Shown piece by piece: positions 17,934 through 27,126 of a stretch of 64,000 nt of DNA (positions are counted from its first letter, which is position 1; each line of letters begins with the position of its first letter). The DNA lies in NCBI GenBank assembly GCA_023213235.1, contig CP096137.1, positions 693,587-757,586 on the forward strand, read 5' to 3'. A program made the translations under genes and the position numbers. The notes beneath the pieces were generated by a model. That model searched no databases. It had not been told where the DNA came from and worked only from the letters and a program-made list of their open reading frames with translations. The DNA comes from Elusimicrobiota bacterium. Lineage in GTDB: Bacteria; Elusimicrobiota; Elusimicrobia; UBA1565; UBA9628.

Positions 17934-18970
17934 GTTCAACCGGCAAGTGCAACACTTTGACGGAAGGCTTCCGCCGCAGTTTTAAATTTCAGGCACTTCC
18001 TGGGTAAGCCGTTAAGCCAACGCTCCGTTTTTTTGACTTGTTCGAACGACACCATACTAAAGTCGGTCTTCTTGGGCCAGTGTCGGCGCACGAGTCCGGC
18101 GGCGTTCTCGACGGAACCCTTTTCCCAACTATGCATAGGCTCGCAGAAGTACGACACGGTGCCAAGCCGCTTGTTGACCTGGAGGTGCTGGACGTTCTCG
18201 CTGCCGTTGTCGTAGGTGATGCTGCGACGCAGATGCTTCGGGTAGCGCGCGAGCGCGCGGTTGGTGGCCCTGCGCATCGACGTCGCGTCCTTCGCTGGGA
18301 GCTTGCGTAGGCGCGTGTAGCGGGTCTTGCGCTCCACCAGGATCTGAAGGGCCGGTCGGCTTTTACGGCTGACGATCGTGTCACCCTCCCAGTGTCCAGG
18401 CTGTTCGCGACGCTCAATAATCGCCGGCCGCTGAGAAATCGGCGTTCTCGACGGGATATGCGACGATTTATGCTTGCTGCTGTGGCCGCGTCGAAGGCGC
18501 TTTCGACGCGCTCGAACCAGAAAGGGGATCAGTTCTCGGGCCCCGATATAGACCCACTGGTAGATCGCCTCGTGGCTGATCGGCTCGGCGCTGAACGTAT
18601 TCCAACGCCCCGCAATGCGCTCAGGCGACCACCCGCGGCGAAGCATGCGGCCCGCATAGGCCCTCAATCCTGGCTTGCGCAGGCGCTCACGCTCGTGCGC
18701 CACGGCCTTACGGACATCAGCGCGCTCCTGAGCTCTGTGCGGAAGGTAGTAGCCCTGGCGAATTGGCGGCGCGTTACGCTTCAACTCCCGCGATACGGTG
18801 CTTACGTCACGACCGATCAGCCCTGCTATCTCACGCAATGATTTCCCATGAGCTTTGAACAACGACAACCGGTCTCGTTCGTCTTCCGTCAGGTGCTTGT
18901 AGGTTTTCGGCATCTCGCCTCATCATAGCGGACGCCTTGACCGTCAAGTGTTGCACTTCGAAATTGAACT
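17934..18970. mobile_element. IS30-family insertion sequence
   Basis: About 1.04 kb with terminal inverted repeats. The left end GTTCAACCGGCAAGTGCAAC... (from 17934) matches the reverse complement of the right end at about 18942-18970, both containing AAGTGCAACACTT and ending inward in GACGG. The left repeat overlaps the end of the transposase gene. The target duplication is not obvious. The element appears complete, as the transposase frame is intact, and its codon use is less GC-rich than its neighbours. Confidence 0.85.
17936..18913 (-). CDS. IS30-family transposase
   Basis: A 325-residue transposase. The N-terminal helix-turn-helix reads YKHLTEDERDRLSLF and GRDVSTVSRELKRN. The DDE integrase core shows GHWEGDTIVSR (first Asp), SITYDNGSENVQHL (second Asp) and WEKGSVENAAGLVRRHWPK (Glu), the normal IS30 pattern. 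The reading frame is intact, unlike many nearby genes, so the element may still be active. It catalyses cut-out and insertion through circular intermediates. Confidence 0.95.
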   Translation of the reverse strand: MPKTYKHLTEDERDRLSLFKAHGKSLREIAGLIGRDVSTVSRELKRNAPPIRQGYYLPHRAQERADVRKAVAHERERLRKPGLRAYAGRMLRRGWSPERIAGRWNTFSAEPISHEAIYQWVYIGARELIPFLVRARRKRLRRGHSSKHKSSHIPSRTPISQRPAIIERREQPGHWEGDTIVSRKSRPALQILVERKTRYTRLRKLPAKDATSMRRATNRALARYPKHLRRSITYDNGSENVQHLQVNKRLGTVSYFCEPMHSWEKGSVENAAGLVRRHWPKKTDFSMVSFEQVKKTERWLNGLPRKCLKFKTAAEAFRQSVALAG

Positions 18971-18994
18971 TGGGTTTGCCGTTATCATAAAGGC

Positions 18995-20163
18995 ATGGAT
19001 ATCAACGTCTACTCGGTCGCGACTCCCATCGTGCTGACGGTCGTCGCCGCCGAGGCCGCGTACTGTTTATACCAGAAAAACGGCTACTACCGCCTCGACG
19101 ACGCGATCGCCAACTTCGGCACCGCGATCGGCCACCAGATCACGAACGTCGCCGTCGCCGCGCTCGTCTTCTCATTTTTCACGGAAATTCACGGCCGATG
19201 GGCAATCGCGGATTGGGGAAGACGCCCGGCACTTTCGCCGCGCTGTACGTGACCATGGACTTTCTTTTCTACTGGTTCCACCGCATGGGCCACTCGATCA
19301 ACCTGCTGTGGGCCGCGCACGCGCCGCACCACTCGAGCGAGGAGCTCAACTACACGGTCGGCCTGCGCGCGAGCGTGACCCAGCGCCTGGCGTCGTTCCT
19401 GTTCTACTGGCCGCTGGCGCTCGTGGCGCAGCCCGAGGTCAGCCTGCCGCTCGTCGGCCTGCACCTGCTGTTCCAGTTGATCCCGCACACGCGCGTGATC
19501 AAGCGCCTCCCCAAATGGATCGAGGCCTGGCTCAACACTCCGACCCACCACCGCGTCCACCACGGCATGAACCCGAAGTACCTCGACAAGAATTTCGGGG
19601 GCACCTTCATCGTCTGGGACAATCTCTTCGGCACCTACGTCGAGGAGACCGAGCCCGTCGTCTACGGCGTCCTTCGTCCCGTGAACACGTTCGACCCCAT
19701 CGCGATCAACACGCAGTACTTCAAGCTTCTCTGGAAGGACGCCGTCGACGCGCCGCTGATCACCGACAAGCTGCGTCTGTGGTTCATGCCCAACGGCTGG
19801 CGGCCGATCGGCGTGCCGCCGCGCGCGCCGCTGACCCCGGTGTTCGGGCGCGAGAAGCTGCGCGCCGACCTGACGCCCGTCCAGCGCAACTTCATTCTGG
19901 CCCAGCTGCCCTTCGTCCTCGGGGCGATGTGGCTCGTGACCACGCACGACTCCCCGCTCGGGTTCTGGGGGAAGGTCGTCGCCGGCGCCGCGATCTGGGC
20001 CGTCGTCATCGGCTGGGGAGAACCCTCGACGCGGCCCGTCGGGGCCTTCCCCGGCCTTCCTACGGCAGGAGCACGATCTTGCCGCGCGCGCCGGGCGCCA
20101 TCACCGCGGCGTGAGCCTTCGCCGCGTCGGCTAACGGGAAGCGCGCCGCGATCAGCGGCTTGA
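18995..20163 (+). CDS. Sterol desaturase/fatty acid hydroxylase-family protein
   Basis: A membrane di-iron enzyme. Three histidine boxes are visible: HRMGH, HAPHHSS and HHRVHH. The N-terminal part (MDINVYSVATPIVLTVVAAE) and the main part are in different frames, joined near 19217 at a GGGG run. The reading frame runs on to 20163 past the probable natural end near 20010, so the exact C-terminus is unclear and it overlaps the convergent oxidoreductase gene. The closest familiar relatives are alkylglycerol monooxygenase-like proteins, which act on ether lipids; the substrate here is unknown. A TATCAT box lies directly upstream, next to the IS30 end. Confidence 0.75.
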
Positions 20164-20995
20164 GCGCGCCCGAGGCGAAGCCCTTCGCGAGGTCGGCGTG
20201 GATCGCCGCGCGCTCGGGCTCCGAGACGTTGAAGAGGCTCATGCCCTTCACGGTCAGGTCCTTGGTCATCGTCACGCGCGGGTCGATGGCGATGGGTCCG
20301 CGCGAGCCGATCAGGACGATGCGTCCGCGCAGCTTCGCGACGCGCAGGTCCTCGGCGAGGTTCTGGTTGGCGAGCATCTCGACGATCAGGTCGGGCTCGA
20401 CGCCGTCGAGGTAGCCCGGGGCCCGGTGGTCGAGCGCGCGGTCGACGCCGAGCGACTCGAGGAACGCGACGCCCTCGGGGCCGCCCGCGGTGCCGACGAC
20501 CGTCAGGCCGGCGGCCTTGGCGAGCTGGACGGCGGCGGTGCCGACGCCGCCGGAGGCGCCGTGGATGAGCACGGTCTCGCCGCGGCGCGCCTCTCCGCAG
20601 TGGAACAGGGCGCGGTGGGCCGTGGCGTAGGGCACGCCGATCGCGGCGCCCTGCTCGAAGGAAAGCGCGTCCGGCAGGCGCCACGCGCGCGAGGCGGGAA
20701 CGAGGACCTTTTGCGCGTAAATCCCCGTCGCGTTGACGTAGACTCGCTCGCCGGGCTTGAGGAAGACCCCGTGTCCGGCGGCCTCGACGACTCCCGCGGC
20801 GTCGGAGCCCGGGGTGTACGGCAGGGCGATCTTGCGCGTGTACTGGCCGGTGTGGAGGTAGACGTCGACCGGGTTGACGCCCGCGGCCTTCACGGCGACG
20901 AGGACCTCCCCGGGCCCGGGCGCGGGCGGCTCCGGAACCTCGCCCATGGCGAGGACCTCGGGGCCGCCGTACGCCCGGACCAGGATGGCCTTCAT
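20060..20995 (-). CDS. Zinc-independent NADPH:quinone oxidoreductase, MDR family
   Basis: A 311-residue medium-chain dehydrogenase/reductase. The N-terminal GroES-like domain has GEVLVAVKAAGVNPVDVYL and YTPGSDAAGVVEAAG; the Rossmann domain has VLIHGASGGVGTAAVQLAKAAG and the C-terminal half ends in GARGKIVLLP. There are no structural or catalytic zinc cysteines, as usual for quinone reductases of this class. It transfers hydride from NADPH to quinones or enones in the cytoplasm. It follows the nitroreductase gene with one base between them, so both belong to one redox operon with the Rrf2 regulator upstream. Confidence 0.85.
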   Translation of the reverse strand: MKAILVRAYGGPEVLAMGEVPEPPAPGPGEVLVAVKAAGVNPVDVYLHTGQYTRKIALPYTPGSDAAGVVEAAGHGVFLKPGERVYVNATGIYAQKVLVPASRAWRLPDALSFEQGAAIGVPYATAHRALFHCGEARRGETVLIHGASGGVGTAAVQLAKAAGLTVVGTAGGPEGVAFLESLGVDRALDHRAPGYLDGVEPDLIVEMLANQNLAEDLRVAKLRGRIVLIGSRGPIAIDPRVTMTKDLTVKGMSLFNVSEPERAAIHADLAKGFASGALKPLIAARFPLADAAKAHAAVMAPGARGKIVLLP

Positions 20996-20996
20996 C

Positions 20997-21658
20997 TCAG
21001 ACCTTCGCCACGAGCTCCGCCTTGGGGAAGCGGACCTTCTTCGACTTCGCGTAGGAATCGTCGGCGGAGCGGACGCCGGCCGTCGCGATCACGACGGATT
21101 TCCAGCCCTGCGCGTGCAGGCCGAGGATCTCGTCGAACTTGTCCTTGTCGAAGCCCTCCATGGGGCAGGCGTCGACGCCGAGCAGGGCCGCCGAGGTCAG
21201 GAAGTTGCCGAGCGCGATGTAGACCTGGCGCGTGAGCCACGCCTCCACCTTCTCCGGCGGCAGGGAGACCGAGTTGAGGATCGTCTGCTTGTAGCCCTCG
21301 AGCATCTCGGACGGCAGGCGGCGCACCTCGGAAATGCGGTCGATGAAGCGCTGGACGTCGGCGGGACCCGCATCCTTCTTCACGAGGAAGAGGACGAGCT
21401 TGTCGGCGTCGACGATCTGACTCTGCCCGTAGGCGTGCGGGAGAAGCTTGGCGCGAAGGGCCTTGTCCTCGATGACGAGGAACTTCCAGGCCTGCAGGCC
21501 GTACGAGGAGGGGACAGCACGAGCGCCTCCTCGAGCGCCTCCCACTTGTCGAGGGGAACGCGCCCCGCGGCGTCGAATTTCTTCACGGCGTAGCGCCAGT
21601 TCAGGGCGGCGGTGAGCGTCTCCGGCTGGATCGTCTTGTCGTAGGCTAAGGGCGTCAT
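20997..21658 (-). CDS. NAD(P)H-dependent nitroreductase-family protein (frameshifted)
   Basis: About 220 residues. The N-terminus (ALNWRYAVKKFD) carries the FMN phosphate-binding Arg of nitroreductases. SSYGLQAWKFLVIED follows in a second frame, and GVDACPMEGFDKDKFDEIL is the conserved C-terminal part of the NfsB group. The frames meet near 21512 at a GGGG run. It reduces nitro compounds, quinones or flavins with NAD(P)H. A GAGAGG ribosome site lies eight bases before the ATG. It is encoded between Rrf2 and quinone oxidoreductase genes. Confidence 0.8.
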
Positions 21659-21700
21659 ATGTATCCTCTCTTGTTACAGTTTATCCGAAAAAAGGGCGCG

Positions 21701-22114
21701 TCAACCGATCTGCCTGACGATGTCCGCCAAAGTCGTCTTCTTGAGCTCCGGCGCGACCTTGGACTCCACCCGGGCGAAGACGTCGTTGAGGATTCCCGCC
21801 ATGCGGCAGGCCACCGGGCACTTCTCGTTGCGCTTCTCGCGCTGCGCGAACATCGAGCCGCAGTCCTCGACCGCGGAGCGCACGTCGAGCAGGGAGATCG
21901 AGGCGGCGGGCTTGGCGAGGCGGAAGCCGCCCTTCGCGCCGTGCGCCGACTCGACGAGGCCCGCGCGCGAAAGCTCGGCCAGCAGGCGGCGGATCACGAC
22001 GGGATTCGTCGCGACCGAGGACGCGATGTCGCGCGAGCTGTGGCGCTCGTCGGCCTCGAGGGCGAGGAGCGTCAGCGCGTGCACCGCCACGGCGAATCGG
22101 GAGTTGGCCGCCAT
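21701..22114 (-). CDS. Rrf2-family transcriptional regulator
   Basis: A 137-residue winged-helix regulator: FAVAVHALTLLALE, then HSSRDIASSVATNPVVIRRLLAEL as the recognition region, and GAKGGFRLAKPAASISLLDV as the wing. A cysteine cluster (EDCGSMF, EKCPVACRM) follows, which could sense redox state or nitric oxide; the spacing does not match the IscR or NsrR iron-sulfur motif clearly. The start at MAANSRFAV is chosen over an upstream frame because the -10 and operator lie just before it. It probably represses itself and the nitroreductase-quinone reductase pair. Confidence 0.85.
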   Translation of the reverse strand: MAANSRFAVAVHALTLLALEADERHSSRDIASSVATNPVVIRRLLAELSRAGLVESAHGAKGGFRLAKPAASISLLDVRSAVEDCGSMFAQREKRNEKCPVACRMAGILNDVFARVESKVAPELKKTTLADIVRQIG

Positions 22115-22116
22115 AA

Positions 22117-22135
22117 TGTAACCATTATAGTCACA
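22117..22135 (-). promoter_or_regulatory. Rrf2 promoter with imperfect operator
   Basis: TGTGACTATAATGGTTACA on the minus strand: an inverted repeat TGTGAC/GTTACA (one mismatch) that encloses a TATAAT -10 box nine bases before the start. Autoregulation is likely. Confidence 0.55.
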
Positions 22136-22175
22136 TATGGCGCGGCTGTCAAGCCCCTTTGCTATCATCCCTCGC

Positions 22176-22985
22176 ATGGCCCGCTATAAATACCTGCTCG
22201 GAGACTCGCGCGGCGAGGCGGAGCGCCTGAGATTCCAGGCGAAGCTCTGGGATCCCGTCTCGCTGGCGCTGTTCGACCGCCTCGGCGTGAAGCCGGGCAT
22301 GAAGGTCCTCGAGATCGGCCCGGGCCAGGGCTCGCTGCACCTCGAGCTGCGGCGGCGCGTGAAGGGTCCCGTCGACGCCGTCGAGCGTTCCGCGCCCTTC
22401 GCCGGGCGCCTGCGCCGCCTCTGCGAGAAGGACGGCCGCGGCCGGGGGACGATCTGGGAGCGCGACTTGATCGACGCGCCTCTGCCCGCCGGAAAATACG
22501 ACCTGATCTTCGCGCGCTGGGTGTTCCTGTTTCTGCCGGAGCCGCTCGCGCACCTCAAGAAGCTCGCGAAGGCGCTCAAGCCCGGCGGCCGCATCGCGAT
22601 CCAGGACTACCATCGCGAGTCGATGCGGCTGTACCCGACCCCGCCGGATTGGGACGAGTTGTTCGCCGCCGACGTCGCCTTCTTCAAGACGCAGGGCGGA
22701 GACGCGAGCATCGGCGCGAAGCTTCCGGCGCTCTATAAAAAGGCGGGCCTGATCCCGGAGTCGGCGAAGGCGGAACTGAAGACGGGCTTCCCGGGCTCCG
22801 ACGTCTGGACGTGGGCGTCGTGGTACTTCCTGGGCGTGATGCCGCGCCTGGGGAAGATCAAGCCGTTCACGCCCGCCGCCGCGCGCCGCGTCGCGGCCGC
22901 CTGGCGCGCCGCCGGCCGGCGTCCCGACAGCCTCTTCGTCGCCCCCGCCGTGCTCGACGCCGTCGCGCGCAAGCCCCGGCGATGA
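22176..22985 (+). CDS. Class I SAM-dependent methyltransferase
   Basis: A 269-residue methyltransferase with KVLEIGPGQGSLHLEL (SAM loop), VDAVERS (acidic residue for the ribose), YDLIFARWVFLFLPEP and LKPGGRIAIQDYH. These resemble the methyltransferase-11/25 type acting on small molecules or lipids. Divergent from the Rrf2 gene; a TATCAT box lies seven bases before the ATG. The following gene starts within its stop codon (ATGA). The substrate is unknown. Confidence 0.8.
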   Translation: MARYKYLLGDSRGEAERLRFQAKLWDPVSLALFDRLGVKPGMKVLEIGPGQGSLHLELRRRVKGPVDAVERSAPFAGRLRRLCEKDGRGRGTIWERDLIDAPLPAGKYDLIFARWVFLFLPEPLAHLKKLAKALKPGGRIAIQDYHRESMRLYPTPPDWDELFAADVAFFKTQGGDASIGAKLPALYKKAGLIPESAKAELKTGFPGSDVWTWASWYFLGVMPRLGKIKPFTPAAARRVAAAWRAAGRRPDSLFVAPAVLDAVARKPRR

Positions 22986-23910
22986 TCGACCGCTGGGTCG
23001 CCGTCTCCACGGCGTACCTCGGCTCGAAGAAGGCGCTCGACGCCCTCGCGCTGGACCCCTATTGGCCGAAATGGGACTCGCCGTGGTGGCACATGACCTT
23101 GCTCTGGGAGATGGGCCGGGCCGACGCGATCCCGCTCGACGCCGCCGAGGCCATGCTCGCCGCGATCGAGACCAAGTACGTGAAGTACTTCCCGAACCCG
23201 CGCGAGCCCCTGCCTCCCGGCAAGGACTACCACCGCGACGGCCTGTGCCACTGCGGCCTCGGCAACATGTATCAGACTTTGCAGGCCCGCGGCCTCGACC
23301 TCGACCGGCGCGCCCCGTGGATGCGGGCCTGGTTCCTCCACTACCAGCTTCCCGACGGCGGCTTGAACTGCGACGACAAGGTCTATGAAAAGGGGGCTCT
23401 TCCTCCATCCAGTCGACCTTGCCCGTCATGGAAGCCGTGCTTTCCGCCGGCCGCCCGCTGACCCCGACCGAGGAGCACTTCGTCGACGCGGGCGCCGAGT
23501 ACCTGCTCGAACGGCGCCTGGCCTTCCGCAAGAAGGACGGCCAGCTCATGGACGCCAAGTTCCTCGACATCGGCTTCCCGCGCTTCTACGACTACGACGT
23601 CCTGCGCGGGCTCTCCTTCATCTCCGAGTGGGCGCGCCTGCGCCGCAAGCTCGTCCCGCGCCGCGCCGTCGGCTGGATCTTCGAAAGCCTCGACGACCGC
23701 TTCCCCGACGCGCGCGTGCGCCTCGAGAAAGAGGGCCTGATGTCGACCGAGACCAGCCTCAATCCTCAGAAGGACGGGAGCTGGGCGCGGGGAGACGCCT
23801 CGACATTCCCGCTGCTCGACGCGGTCCGCAAGGTCGGCTCCCCGTGCGACCCGCTGACCGCGCAGTGGGAGAAGGTCAAGAAGGTCCTAGGCGCCCGCCT
23901 TGACGGATAG
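22982..23910 (+). CDS. Alpha/alpha-toroid (prenyltransferase-like) protein (frameshifted)
   Basis: About 309 residues. Motifs such as LPDGGLNCDDKVYE and, after a frame change at the five-G run 23392-23396, SIQSTLPVMEAVLSAG and FLDIGFPRFYDYDVLRGL resemble the helical toroid of prenyltransferase/terpene-cyclase-like proteins. The catalytic DxDD of squalene-hopene cyclase is not seen. A histidine/cysteine group, YHRDGLCHCGLG, may bind metal. Translationally coupled to the methyltransferase. Function unknown. Confidence 0.55.
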
Positions 23911-23979
23911 GTCCAACGTTCGGACGCCGGGGGCCGTCGGGCCCTGGGGGAAAGACGGCGATCGGGTACCCTATTAAGG

Positions 23980-25806
23980 ATGCGGAAAATGGCCGTAGGG
24001 TTTTGCGCGGCGCTGGTTCTCTCGTCGATCCCTCAATCCGCCTGGGCTCAGACGCGAGTCGTGCTCCCGTCGGCCGCTCCATCCGTTCAGGGCCCGGTCG
24101 GAATCTCCGCCGTTCCGTCGCTGAACACGGGTTCTCTCTCCACTCTCAATCCGTCGCTGTCGTTGACGGGTTCCCTGACTCCGTCGTTGTCGGCCCCTCT
24201 ACCCTCTCAATCCGTCGCCGTCGTTCCTTCACTCTCGGCGCTCGCCCCGGTCGCGGCGATGCCGGTTCCGGTTCGCGGCGCCGCCGCCGCGACCCCGCCG
24301 CCGAAGGCGGCGCAGCCTTCGTTGGTCGAAGCCTCCCGCCGTTTGATCGCGGCCTCCGCTCCGGAAAAGCCGGCCCAAGACGGGAAGTCGGCCTCCGACG
24401 AGATCTTCTCCGGCGCGACGCCCAAGAAGCCCGCCTCCGATTCCGTCGCGGCCGGTTCGCAGTCCTCGAACCCGTCGGGTCTCCAGCCCTCGGCTCCCGC
24501 CGCGGCTCCCGTCCCAAAGAAGCTCCCTCTGGTCGCTCGTTGGAAGAGCGCCGTGACTGACGGCGCCGGCCCCCTCGTCGTCGCCGCTTTCGCCTGGAAC
24601 TTCCTCACGATCGCCGCCTACTCGATCATCGGCCCCGCGCGCGGCGCCCTCTTGATGACGAAGTTCGGCCCCGAGACCTTGCCCTGGGTGTACATGGCGA
24701 GCGCCGTGCTCACCGGCCTCGTCGTCGTCGGCTACAACAAGCTCGCGAAGGGCGCCTCTCGCAAGAAGATCATCGGCGGCTCGCTCGCCATGCTCGCGGC
24801 CACCCTCGTCGGCGGCGCGCTCGCCGTGAAAGCCGCCGCGCTGCCCGCCGTCGCCTTCGGCTACTACCTCTGGACCGACGTGTTCGGCATCATGTCGATG
24901 ACCCTCTTTTGGACCTACCAGAACGACGTGTTCAAGCGCGACGAGGCCAAGCGCTCGTTCGGCCTGATCGCCGCGGGCGCTCCGCTCGGCAGCATCGTGG
25001 GCGCCCTGCTCATGAAGACGCTCGTCGGCTCGTTGGGACCCGTGCCGATGCTGATGGTCGCCGCCGTCATCTTCGCCGCGGTCCTGCCCATCTTCTTCTG
25101 GATGGAGCGCCGCGCCGGCGACCGCAAGGCCGCCGACACGCACTCCGCCGAGGACGCCGCCCGTCCGAAGCCGGCTCAGGGCATCGTCAAGACGATCCTC
25201 CAGTCGCCGTTCCTGCTCGCGCTGACCTTGCTCGTCGCGCTCGAGCGCCTGGTCCCCGACATCTCGAACTACCTCTATTCCGTGGCCGCGAAGGCCGCCT
25301 ACGCGAACGACGCCGTCGGCATGGCCCAGATGTTCGCCGACGTGAACTTCTGGACGAGCCTCGCCTCCTTCGGCGTCAGTTCCCTGCTCGTCGGCCTTAC
25401 GCTCAAGAAGATCGGCATCGGCGGCTCTTTGATGACGGCCGGGCTCGTCAACTTGGCTCTTTTCCTCATGTTCCCGTTCATGCCGGCGCTCGCGCTGACG
25501 GCGATGTTCTGGGGCCTCGACGGCGTGGCGCGCTACACGTGGTTTAAAACCGCCAAGGAGACCTCCTATTCGGCCACCGACCGCGACACGATCTACCGCG
25601 TGAAAGCGTTCATCGAGATGTTCGTGTACCGCTTCGCGCGCGGCCTGGCCGGCCTGCTGCTGCTCGGGGTCGCGTGGGCCGGCGGCGGCGCCGCGGCGGC
25701 GGCGATCGTCGGCGTCCCGCTCGCGCTGCTGTGGCTGTGGTCCGCGTGGAAGGTCGGCCGCGAGCACAAGAAGCTCGAGGACGCGAACAAGGCCGCCGGA
25801 AAGTGA
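23980..25806 (+). CDS. Nucleotide-transporter-like MFS protein with exported PSL leader
   Basis: A 608-residue protein. A signal peptide (MRKMAVGFCAALVLSSIPQS, cleavage near AWA-QTR) precedes about 165 residues of Pro/Ser/Ala-rich leader with TLNPSLSLTG, SLTPSLSAPLPS and VVPSLSALAPV. About 12 membrane helices follow. FAWNFLTIAAYSIIGPARGALL, LPWVYMASA, TLFWTYQNDVF and AKRSFGLIAAGAPLGSI match the ATP/ADP-antiporter (NTT/Tlc, TC 2.A.12) family pattern. Those carriers exchange nucleotides in intracellular bacteria and plastids, but free-living homologues have unproven substrates. A signal peptide before such a carrier is unusual. Intact frame. Confidence 0.65.
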   Translation: MRKMAVGFCAALVLSSIPQSAWAQTRVVLPSAAPSVQGPVGISAVPSLNTGSLSTLNPSLSLTGSLTPSLSAPLPSQSVAVVPSLSALAPVAAMPVPVRGAAAATPPPKAAQPSLVEASRRLIAASAPEKPAQDGKSASDEIFSGATPKKPASDSVAAGSQSSNPSGLQPSAPAAAPVPKKLPLVARWKSAVTDGAGPLVVAAFAWNFLTIAAYSIIGPARGALLMTKFGPETLPWVYMASAVLTGLVVVGYNKLAKGASRKKIIGGSLAMLAATLVGGALAVKAAALPAVAFGYYLWTDVFGIMSMTLFWTYQNDVFKRDEAKRSFGLIAAGAPLGSIVGALLMKTLVGSLGPVPMLMVAAVIFAAVLPIFFWMERRAGDRKAADTHSAEDAARPKPAQGIVKTILQSPFLLALTLLVALERLVPDISNYLYSVAAKAAYANDAVGMAQMFADVNFWTSLASFGVSSLLVGLTLKKIGIGGSLMTAGLVNLALFLMFPFMPALALTAMFWGLDGVARYTWFKTAKETSYSATDRDTIYRVKAFIEMFVYRFARGLAGLLLLGVAWAGGGAAAAAIVGVPLALLWLWSAWKVGREHKKLEDANKAAGK

Positions 25807-25809
25807 TAA

Positions 25810-25831
25810 CATATTCGTATAGACGAATATG
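25810..25831 (+). promoter_or_regulatory. ArsR operator overlapping -10 and start codon
   Basis: CATATTCG and CGAATATG are perfect 8-bp inverted repeats around TATAGA. TATAGA serves as the -10 box (25818-25823), five bases before the arsR ATG, which is the last part of the right arm. A bound ArsR dimer would cover both promoter and start. Confidence 0.75.
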
Positions 25832-26143
25832 AATGACCTGCTCTTCCGCGCGTTTTCCGAGCCGACTCGCCGCCGGGCCCTCCGCCTGCTGACTTCGGGC
25901 CCTCTGTGCGTCTGCGACATCACCGCCGCCCTGCGACTGCCGCAGCCGACGGTGTCCCGCCACCTGGGAGCGTTGCAGCGCGCCGGCCTCGTGAGCGCGG
26001 TCAAGAGAGGGAAGTGGCGCCATTACGGGCTTGAGAGCTCCCGCGGCGTGGCGCGAGCCTTGCTCGCGACCCTGAAGGCCGAGGGGGACTCGCATGGCGA
26101 CAACGCCCGCCTGCGGGCGATCAACCGGAGGAATTGCGCGTGA
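25829..26143 (+). CDS. arsR: ArsR-type arsenic-responsive repressor
   Basis: A 104-residue winged-helix repressor of the ArsR/SmtB family. GPLCVCDITAALRLPQPTVSRHL holds the CVCD metalloid-binding motif and the recognition helix; RGKWRHYGLE is the wing. Arsenite binding to the cysteines releases the operator. The palindrome at 25810-25831 overlaps its own promoter, indicating autoregulation of the arsR-arsC-aquaporin cassette. The stop overlaps the GTG start of arsC. Confidence 0.9.
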   Translation: MNDLLFRAFSEPTRRRALRLLTSGPLCVCDITAALRLPQPTVSRHLGALQRAGLVSAVKRGKWRHYGLESSRGVARALLATLKAEGDSHGDNARLRAINRRNCA

Positions 26144-26538
26144 GCAAGAAAGTCCTGTTCGTCTGCGTCGAGAACTCCTGCCGCTCCCAGATGGCCGAGG
26201 GCTTCGCCCGGCTTCACGGCGCCGGCCAGGTGGAGGCGCACAGCGCCGGCTCCAAGCCCTCGGGCAAGGTCAACGCGACGGCGATCGCCGTCATGCGCGA
26301 GAAGGGCGTCGACCTGATGGAGCAGCACTCCAAATCTCTCGGAGACCTTCCACACGGAGTGTGGAAGGCGGTCGTCACGATGGGCTGCGGCGACGCCTGC
26401 CCCGCTATTCCCGCCGAGCGCCGCCTCGACTGGGCGCTTCCGGACCCCAAGCGCATGCCGCTCGAGGAGTTCCGAAAGGTCCGCGACGACATCGAGGCGC
26501 GCGTGAAGGACCTCCTCGCCGAAATCTCGCGTGCGTAG
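26140..26538 (+). CDS. arsC: Arsenate reductase, LMW-phosphatase (thioredoxin) type
   Basis: A 132-residue protein with the phosphatase loop VCVENSCRSQMAEGFAR (nucleophile Cys, Arg), CGDACP with the two further cysteines of the redox cascade, and the acidic DWALPDP loop. It reduces arsenate to arsenite using thioredoxin. GTG at 26140 overlaps the arsR stop; a start six bases earlier is possible. The following channel gene overlaps its end by eight bases. Confidence 0.9.
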   Translation: MSKKVLFVCVENSCRSQMAEGFARLHGAGQVEAHSAGSKPSGKVNATAIAVMREKGVDLMEQHSKSLGDLPHGVWKAVVTMGCGDACPAIPAERRLDWALPDPKRMPLEEFRKVRDDIEARVKDLLAEISRA

Positions 26539-27126
26539 GCTCGCCCTCGAGGCGGGCGCCACCTTCGGCCTCGTCTTCCTCGGCACGGGCGCGTGCGTCG
26601 TCAACGCGGTCAGCGGCGGCAAGCTCGGCGTCGTGGGCGTGGGCCTCTGCTGGGGCGCCGCCGTCTGGCTGTTGGCGTCCCGCACGGGCGCGCATATGAA
26701 TCCGGCCGTGACCTTCGCGGCCGGCACGCCGGCGAGGGACGCGGGCCGCTACGTGCTCGCCCAGCTCGCCGGAGCGCTGCTCGCCAGCGGCCTGCTTCTC
26801 GCGATCTTCCGCGAGCGCGCCGGCGACCTCGGCTCGACCTTCCCGGCCGCGGGCTATTGGACGGCGTTCGGGCTCGAGGGCGCGATGACCTTCGTCCTCG
26901 TCCTGGCCGTTCTTCGCTTGCCGGGGAAATGGGTCCCGGCGGCGGCGGGGGCATCGTCGCGCTCGAGGCGATCCTCGCCGGCCCGCTGACGGGCGCTTCG
27001 ATGAATCCCGTGCGTTCGCTGGCGCCGGCCTTGATGTCGGGCAACACCGCCGGGCTGTGGATCTACCTGGCGGCGCCGATGCTCGGCGCCTGGGCGGCCG
27101 CGGCGGCTACGCGCCGCGGAACGTGA
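26531..27126 (+). CDS. MIP-family channel, AqpS-like (frameshifted)
   Basis: About 198 residues and six membrane helices with both half-helix motifs: HMNPAVTFA and, in a second frame, SMNPVRSLAPAL (NPV instead of NPA). The frames join at a five-G run at 26947-26951. In Sinorhizobium meliloti the ars-operon aquaglyceroporin AqpS lets arsenite made by ArsC leave the cell down its gradient. The same arrangement here (arsR, arsC, channel, no ArsB or Acr3 pump) supports that role. Confidence 0.8.

Noticed and set aside
26347..26367. Inverted repeat TTCCACAC/GTGTGGAA inside arsC
   Set aside because: It lies within conserved coding sequence of an intact gene and has no link to a promoter or gene end; likely chance.
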